Shown: one piece after another, positions 58,757 to 64,000 of the stretch
How the letters are laid out: every line of letters starts with the position of its first letter
Position numbering within the stretch: position 1 is the stretch's first letter
From: an uncultured Alphaproteobacteria bacterium
GTDB lineage: Bacteria > Pseudomonadota > Alphaproteobacteria > RS24
Direction of reading: 5' to 3'
Length of the DNA: 64,000 nucleotides
Assembly (NCBI GenBank): GCA_938091085.1
Contig: CALKOC010000008.1
Location: 1 to 64,000, forward strand
The notes under the pieces: model-generated
The model's database searches: none
Told to the model about the DNA's origin: nothing
The model's input: only the letters and a program-made list of their open reading frames with translations
Made by a program: the position numbers and the translations under genes

Positions 58757-59311
58757 TTATGCATCGGCAGCATCTACCCCGCGACGGGAAATAATATCTG
58801 AAACCTTCTTGCCGCGACGCGCAGCAATCTGGCGCGGGCTAGCTTGCTTGCTCAGGGCATCAATCGTAGCGTGAACCATATTATAGGGATTAGACGTCCC
58901 GATTGATTTCGCCACAACATCCTGCATACCCAACACTTCAAACACCGCACGCATCGGGCCACCGGCAATAATACCAGTACCGGGAGGTGCTGCACGAAGC
59001 AGAACTTTACCCGCACCATGATGACCACGAATATCGTGGTGTAATGTACGACCTTCACGAAGCGGCACACGTATCATTTTACGCTTGGCAGCTTCGGTTG
59101 CTTTACGAATAGCTTCAGGAACTTCACGTGCTTTACCAAGCCCATAACCAACCCGACCTTTTTGATCACCAACAACAACGAGTGCAGCGAAACCAAACCG
59201 GCGACCACCCTTGACCACTTTGGCAACACGGTTAATGTGCACAAGCTTATCAATAAACTCGTTGTCGCGATCGTCGTCGCGGTTATCTTTACGATTATCA
59301 CCTCTAGCCAC
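58757..59311 (-). CDS. rpsE: 30S ribosomal protein S5
   Basis: [45 protein letters not shown]. Confidence 0.99.
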   Translation of the reverse strand: MARGDNRKDNRDDDRDNEFIDKLVHINRVAKVVKGGRRFGFAALVVVGDQKGRVGYGLGKAREVPEAIRKATEAAKRKMIRVPLREGRTLHHDIRGHHGAGKVLLRAAPPGTGIIAGGPMRAVFEVLGMQDVVAKSIGTSNPYNMVHATIDALSKQASPRQIAARRGKKVSDIISRRGVDAADA

Positions 59312-59323
59312 GAGTCAGTCTCC

Positions 59324-59680
59324 TTAAAATATTAAGCCGGCTTCACGCGCGGCTTCGGCAAGAGCTTTAACTCTGCCATGAAATAGATATCCGCCACGAT
59401 CAAAAATAACCGTTTCAACGCCGGCTGTTTTGGCTCTCTCAGCAACTAATTTGCCGACAAGACCTGCAGCCTCTTTGTCTGAACCCTTCTGCCCGGAAAA
59501 ATCCTTATCCTTCGTGGAGGCAGCGGCTACCGTTACACCATTCTCATCGTCGATGATTTGGGCATAGATATGTTGAGACGACCTGAAAACCGACAATCTA
59601 GGCTTACCATTAGCCAGCTTTCTCAGACGCATTCTAACGCGTCTTTTCCGTCTCTCATCTTTTGAAATCTTCTTCACCAT
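59324..59680 (-). CDS. rplR: 50S ribosomal protein L18
   Basis: [29 protein letters not shown]. Confidence 0.98.
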   Translation of the reverse strand: MVKKISKDERRKRRVRMRLRKLANGKPRLSVFRSSQHIYAQIIDDENGVTVAAASTKDKDFSGQKGSDKEAAGLVGKLVAERAKTAGVETVIFDRGGYLFHGRVKALAEAAREAGLIF

Positions 59681-59689
59681 AGCGAAATC

Positions 59690-60223
59690 CTATTTCTTCT
59701 TACCTTCTTTGCGGAAGATATACTCACCGACATATCTGACACCCTTGCCTTTATAAGGCTCCGGCGGACGATATGAGCGTATCTCAGCAGCGACCTGCCC
59801 AACTTTTTGTTTATCAATACCAGATACCGTAATTTCGGTCTGGGACGGGCATTCAACCTTGATGCCTTCAGGAACAGCAAAATCAACGTCATGACTGAAT
59901 CCAAGGCTAAGCTTAAGCTTCTGACCTTGAATTTGAGCACGATAACCGACACCTTGCAGTTCAAGTTTTTTCTCAAAACCCTCAGAAACACCAGTTACTA
60001 AATTAGCAACTGTTGAACGGCTCAAGCCCCAAAAACTTCTAGCTGCTTGAGACTTTTCCTTCGGGCTGACAAGAATGCCATCATCAGTCTGCTCAATCGC
60101 AATCAAGTCAGATAATACGGCACTCATTTCACCCTTAGGCCCTTTAACAGCCAATGCCTGACCGTTGAGGCTAACCTCAACGCCACCGGGTACAGGAACA
60201 GGTTTTTTACCAATGCGAGACAT
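59690..60223 (-). CDS. rplF: 50S ribosomal protein L6
   Basis: [32 protein letters not shown]. Confidence 0.99.
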   Translation of the reverse strand: MSRIGKKPVPVPGGVEVSLNGQALAVKGPKGEMSAVLSDLIAIEQTDDGILVSPKEKSQAARSFWGLSRSTVANLVTGVSEGFEKKLELQGVGYRAQIQGQKLKLSLGFSHDVDFAVPEGIKVECPSQTEITVSGIDKQKVGQVAAEIRSYRPPEPYKGKGVRYVGEYIFRKEGKKK

Positions 60224-60258
60224 TTCTTTTCCTCATAGAATTCTCAAATTAAGCCCCA

Positions 60259-60657
60259 TCAGAAGATGCGACAGAGAACCTCCCCACCAACATTGTTTTC
60301 ACGCGCTGCAGAGTCAGACATGACCCCTTTTGGCGTTGATAAAATTGAAATACCAAGACCGTTTTGAACGACGGGCATGGTCTTTACAGATGAATAAACA
60401 CGGCGACCGGGTTTTGAAACGCGTTGAATATCCTGAATGACGGGACGCCCTTCATGATATTTCAGCTCGATTTCAAGCTCAGCCATAGTGCCGGTAAATT
60501 GTTTTTCGGAATATCCGCGAATATATCCTTCATCTTTCAACACATCCAACACCCAACGGCGCAGTTTGGAAGAAGGGGAAATAACACTCGACTTGCCACG
60601 CATTTGAGCGTTGCGGATACGTGTGAGCATGTCACCAAGAGGATCGTTTAAGTTCAT
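60259..60657 (-). CDS. rpsH: 30S ribosomal protein S8
   Basis: [21 protein letters not shown]. Confidence 0.99.
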   Translation of the reverse strand: MNLNDPLGDMLTRIRNAQMRGKSSVISPSSKLRRWVLDVLKDEGYIRGYSEKQFTGTMAELEIELKYHEGRPVIQDIQRVSKPGRRVYSSVKTMPVVQNGLGISILSTPKGVMSDSAARENNVGGEVLCRIF

Positions 60658-60667
60658 AATACTTCCC

Positions 60668-60973
60668 CTACCAACTTGACTTAACCATGCCCGGAATCTG
60701 ACCTTTAGAGGCCAAATCTCTCAAAGAGATCCGGGACATATTCAATTTTCTGTAATATCCGCGTGGGCGACCAGTCACACCACAACGGTTGCGCACACGC
60801 GACTTGGCCGAATTGCGCGGGAGTTCTGCAAGCTTGAGGCGCGCTTTGAAACGCTCCTCATTTGTCAGCGACTCATCCTTGGCCGTAGCCAGCAATTCCG
60901 CACGCTTGGCAGCATATTTATCCGCCAGTCGGATGCGTTTTTTATTACGTTCTACAGAGCTCTTTTTAGCCAT
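60668..60973 (-). CDS. rpsN: 30S ribosomal protein S14
   Basis: [40 protein letters not shown]. Confidence 0.99.
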   Translation of the reverse strand: MAKKSSVERNKKRIRLADKYAAKRAELLATAKDESLTNEERFKARLKLAELPRNSAKSRVRNRCGVTGRPRGYYRKLNMSRISLRDLASKGQIPGMVKSSW

Positions 60974-60994
60974 AACTACCTCTCTCCGATCTCG

Positions 60995-61558
60995 TCAGTT
61001 CTTGTCCGAGAACGGAAAATTAAATGCACGTAGAAGTTCACGAGCTTCATCATCCGAAGTCGCTGTTGTGCAAACAATGATATCCATTCCCCAGATTGTA
61101 TCGACTTTGTCATAGTCGATTTCCGGAAACACAATATGTTCTTTCAGGCCCATGGCATAATTGCCATTGCCGTCAAAACTTTTTGGATTAAGACCTCTAA
61201 AGTCACGCACACGTGGCAATGCGATGGTAACCAGACGGTCAATAAACTCATACATATTCGCTTTACGAAGTGTAACTTTGACACCCAGTGGCATATCTTC
61301 ACGCACTTTAAATGTCGCGATAGAATTACGGGCGCGGGTAACGACAGGCTTTTGACCTGCAATCAGTTCCATATCAGCATAGGCCGATTTCACTTTTTTC
61401 GTGTCCGTGGTGGCTTCACCAATACCCATATTCAGAACAACCTTATCAAGCTTTGGAACCTGCATTGGGTTGGCATAGCTGAACTGTTCAGTCAGCTGGG
61501 CGCGAACGCTATCGTCATAATGCGTCTTAAGACGTGGAATGTAATCTGCTTCAGCCAT
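60995..61558 (-). CDS. rplE: 50S ribosomal protein L5
   Basis: [49 protein letters not shown]; start set to MAEADY, 8-nt overlap with rplX. Confidence 0.98.
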   Translation of the reverse strand: MAEADYIPRLKTHYDDSVRAQLTEQFSYANPMQVPKLDKVVLNMGIGEATTDTKKVKSAYADMELIAGQKPVVTRARNSIATFKVREDMPLGVKVTLRKANMYEFIDRLVTIALPRVRDFRGLNPKSFDGNGNYAMGLKEHIVFPEIDYDKVDTIWGMDIIVCTTATSDDEARELLRAFNFPFSDKN

Positions 61559-61874
61559 CGATGACATCTCCTGACTTCTTGGCAAATCGTTGTTTTTTGC
61601 CATCTTTATCAAATTGATACCCGACCCGGCTTGGCGTTCCATCTTTAGGATCTGCAATAGCGAGGTTAGAAATATGAATTTTGGATTCGCGCGCGATAAT
61701 ACCGCCCTCGGTTTGGGCAGACTGTCGTTGATGACGCTTCACAATGTTCACGCCTTGCACGAGAGCACGGTTTTCTGTTGGAAATACACCAAGAACCTCG
61801 CCCGATTTACCTTTATCGCGACCGGCCAACACAACGACCTTATCGCCTTTTTTAATTTTCAATTTTGTCGGCAT
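61551..61874 (-). CDS. rplX: 50S ribosomal protein L24
   Basis: [27 protein letters not shown]. Confidence 0.98.
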   Translation of the reverse strand: MPTKLKIKKGDKVVVLAGRDKGKSGEVLGVFPTENRALVQGVNIVKRHQRQSAQTEGGIIARESKIHISNLAIADPKDGTPSRVGYQFDKDGKKQRFAKKSGDVIDG

Positions 61875-62242
61875 TACAAAACCTCCGGCGCAAGAGAAAC
61901 GATTTTCATGTGATTGGTTGCCCTTAATTCACGTGTAACCGGACCAAAAATTCTTGTTCCCACAGGCTCACCTGAGTTATTTACCAGCACGGCTGCATTA
62001 CGATCAAAGCGGATGACACTTCCATCATTGCGACGAATTTCTTTTGCTGTGCGGACAATCACCGCACGCATAACGTCACCCTTTTTAACGCGACCGCGCG
62101 GAATTGCTTCCTTTACGCTGACCACGATTGTGTCACCAATGCCGGCACTCATGCGTTTTGAGCCTCCGAGAACCTTGATGCACTGCACCCGTCGAGCACC
62201 CGAATTGTCGGCAACGTCCAGATTGGTTTGCATCTGTATCAT
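61874..62242 (-). CDS. rplN: 50S ribosomal protein L14
   Basis: [30 protein letters not shown]. Confidence 0.99.
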   Translation of the reverse strand: MIQMQTNLDVADNSGARRVQCIKVLGGSKRMSAGIGDTIVVSVKEAIPRGRVKKGDVMRAVIVRTAKEIRRNDGSVIRFDRNAAVLVNNSGEPVGTRIFGPVTRELRATNHMKIVSLAPEVL

Positions 62243-62267
62243 TGTATTATTCCTTACCTAGCCTCAA

Positions 62268-62498
62268 CTATTCAGTTATGACTTCCCAGCATTTCAGCTT
62301 GGAAATCGGACGACACTCTCGGATGCGAACAGTATCACCGGTCTTGAACTGGTTATCAGCATCATGAACGTGGTACTTCTTCGATTTACGAACGGTCTTT
62401 TTCATCACAGGGTCTGTCAAACGACGCTCAACCCGAACAACAACAGTTTTGTCGGTTTTATCGCTGACAACAGTTCCTTGTAGAATACGTTTTGGCAT
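62268..62498 (-). CDS. rpsQ: 30S ribosomal protein S17
   Basis: [41 protein letters not shown]. Confidence 0.98.
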   Translation of the reverse strand: MPKRILQGTVVSDKTDKTVVVRVERRLTDPVMKKTVRKSKKYHVHDADNQFKTGDTVRIRECRPISKLKCWEVITE

Positions 62499-62525
62499 TT
62501 CTATCTAGTCCTCAATTAAACGACC

Positions 62526-62726
62526 CTACTCGGCCTGTTTTCCCTTAATCTCGTTTTTAGCAGTCTGTACGCGGGCAATTTCCTTACGCACCTGACCGAT
62601 ACGCGCCATATTCTCAAGCTGGCCTGATGCTTTTTGGAAGCGCAGATTGAACTGTTCTTTTTTCAGTTCTACCAAGCGGTCATCAAGCTGGTCGGTAGTC
62701 AAATCTCTGATTTCTGTAATCTTCAT
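62526..62726 (-). CDS. rpmC: 50S ribosomal protein L29
   Basis: [35 protein letters not shown]. Confidence 0.98.
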   Translation of the reverse strand: MKITEIRDLTTDQLDDRLVELKKEQFNLRFQKASGQLENMARIGQVRKEIARVQTAKNEIKGKQAE

Positions 62727-62737
62727 AAACCCAACTC

Positions 62738-63157
62738 CTAGTCTTGGTCGCCAATGCGTGAAACAACACGCGTTTGAACCGGAAGTTTAGCGGCAGCAAG
62801 TTTTAACGCCTCATGGGCAACATTTGCAGGCACACCGTCAACTTCAAACATAATCCGACCGGGCTTAACTCGGCACGCCCAATATTCAGGAGAACCCTTA
62901 CCTTTACCCATACGTATTTCAGTCGGTTTCTTGGAAACCGGCACATCAGGAAAGATACGAATCCAAACACGCCCAGCACGTTTCATGTGACGCGTAATCA
63001 CACGACGAGCAGCCTCAATCTGGCGCGATGTGACACGCTCTGGTGTCGTTGCTTTCAGACCAAAAGCCCCAAAAGTAAGTGCTGTTCCACCCTTCGCATT
63101 ACCTTTAATGCGGCCTTTATGGGCTTTACGGAATTTTGTACGTTTAGGTTGCAGCAT
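62738..63157 (-). CDS. rplP: 50S ribosomal protein L16
   Basis: [52 protein letters not shown]. Confidence 0.99.
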   Translation of the reverse strand: MLQPKRTKFRKAHKGRIKGNAKGGTALTFGAFGLKATTPERVTSRQIEAARRVITRHMKRAGRVWIRIFPDVPVSKKPTEIRMGKGKGSPEYWACRVKPGRIMFEVDGVPANVAHEALKLAAAKLPVQTRVVSRIGDQD

Positions 63158-63162
63158 AGTCC

Positions 63163-63873
63163 CTAACCTCTTGCCATTTCTCTAGATGAGTTGGCATTAT
63201 CATCACTGCCTTGCTCACCGCGCTTATCGCGTGCCATTGGGTCATGCTCAACGATTTCGCCTTTGAAAATCCAGACTTTAATACCGCAGACGCCGTATGC
63301 CGTATGTGCTGAGCCGACACCATAATCAATATCTGCGCGGAGTGTATGAAGTGGCACACGCCCCTCACGGTACCATTCAACACGCGCAATCTCAGCACCA
63401 CCAAGACGGCCACCACAATTAATACGGATACCTTCAGCACCCAATCTAATAGCAGACTGAACAGCCCGCTTCATAGCACGGCGGAAACCAACACGACGCT
63501 CTAACTGCTGGGCAATCCCGTCAGCAACTAGCTGGGCATCAATTTCGGGCTTTCTCACTTCAACGATATTCAGAAGAACTTCACTGTCTGTGATTTTTGC
63601 AATCCGAATGCGTAGCTTCTCAATATCCGCACCCTTTTTGCCAATAATGACACCGGGGCGCGCAGAATGGATTGTGACACGGCATTTTTTGTGGGGACGC
63701 TCAATAATGATTTTAGATACTGCTGCCTGCTTAAGTTCTTTCAAAAGCATTTCACGAATATTTAGATCTTCGTGAAGAAGTGAAGCATATTCACCTTTTC
63801 TAGCATACCAGCGGGAGTCCCATGTACGGTTGACACCCAGGCGCATACCAATCGGATTAATTTTCTGTCCCAT
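63163..63873 (-). CDS. rpsC: 30S ribosomal protein S3
   Basis: [24 protein letters not shown]. Confidence 0.99.
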   Translation of the reverse strand: MGQKINPIGMRLGVNRTWDSRWYARKGEYASLLHEDLNIREMLLKELKQAAVSKIIIERPHKKCRVTIHSARPGVIIGKKGADIEKLRIRIAKITDSEVLLNIVEVRKPEIDAQLVADGIAQQLERRVGFRRAMKRAVQSAIRLGAEGIRINCGGRLGGAEIARVEWYREGRVPLHTLRADIDYGVGSAHTAYGVCGIKVWIFKGEIVEHDPMARDKRGEQGSDDNANSSREMARG

Positions 63874-64000
63874 TAGGCTTCTCCTCCGGCCTGAGTTTCT
63901 TCCATCTCACGAACAACGATAGTCAGTTGGCTGAAAGGCTTAACAATACGTGCGGCGCGACCTTTAGCTCTTGGGCGGAAACGCTTCATCACGAGGTTCT
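63873..64000 (-). CDS. rplV: 50S ribosomal protein L22 (C-terminal part, runs off window end)
   Basis: Reverse strand [41 protein letters not shown]-stop, 1-nt overlap with rpsC start. Confidence 0.92.
   Translation of the reverse strand, partial: NLVMKRFRPRAKGRAARIVKPFSQLTIVVREMEETQAGGEA

Noticed and set aside
1-64000. CRISPR arrays, transposases, integrases, prophage or toxin-antitoxin genes
   Set aside because: None seen: no regularly spaced repeats and no ORF with recognisable mobile-element motifs

Overview
Alphaproteobacterial-type chromosomal window with two parts. (1) About 1-44.1 kb is a dense accessory catabolic region: three TonB-dependent receptors (two in tandem), a cytochrome P450, two ferredoxins, about five SDRs, three SnoaL-like proteins, a steroid delta-isomerase (KSI) with catalytic residues apparently intact, a 3alpha-HSD/HsdA-like SDR, an SCP2-thiolase-like protein lacking the Cys nucleophile next to a DUF35 Zn-ribbon protein (Ltp2/ChsH2-like), two family III CoA-transferases, an acyl-CoA ligase, an enoyl-CoA hydratase, two amidohydrolases, a sulfatase, two sulfotransferases, a DUF3604 protein and a TetR regulator. 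(2) About 44.4-64 kb is conserved core: tRNA-Leu(GAG), cysH/cysG-N, lipB, pccA/pccB, ATP12, a pseudouridine synthase, a DegP-like protease, and the S10/spc/alpha ribosomal operon from rplV to rplQ with secY, adk and rpoA. The main new proposal is a steroid/sterol (or related isoprenoid) uptake and modification system. It appears to be coordinated by a recurrent imperfect palindrome, TCGAA-N5-TTCGA with a flanking A/T tract, found in the intergenic regions upstream of several transcription units including the local TetR gene. All family assignments come from reading the translated sequences; no database search was run.
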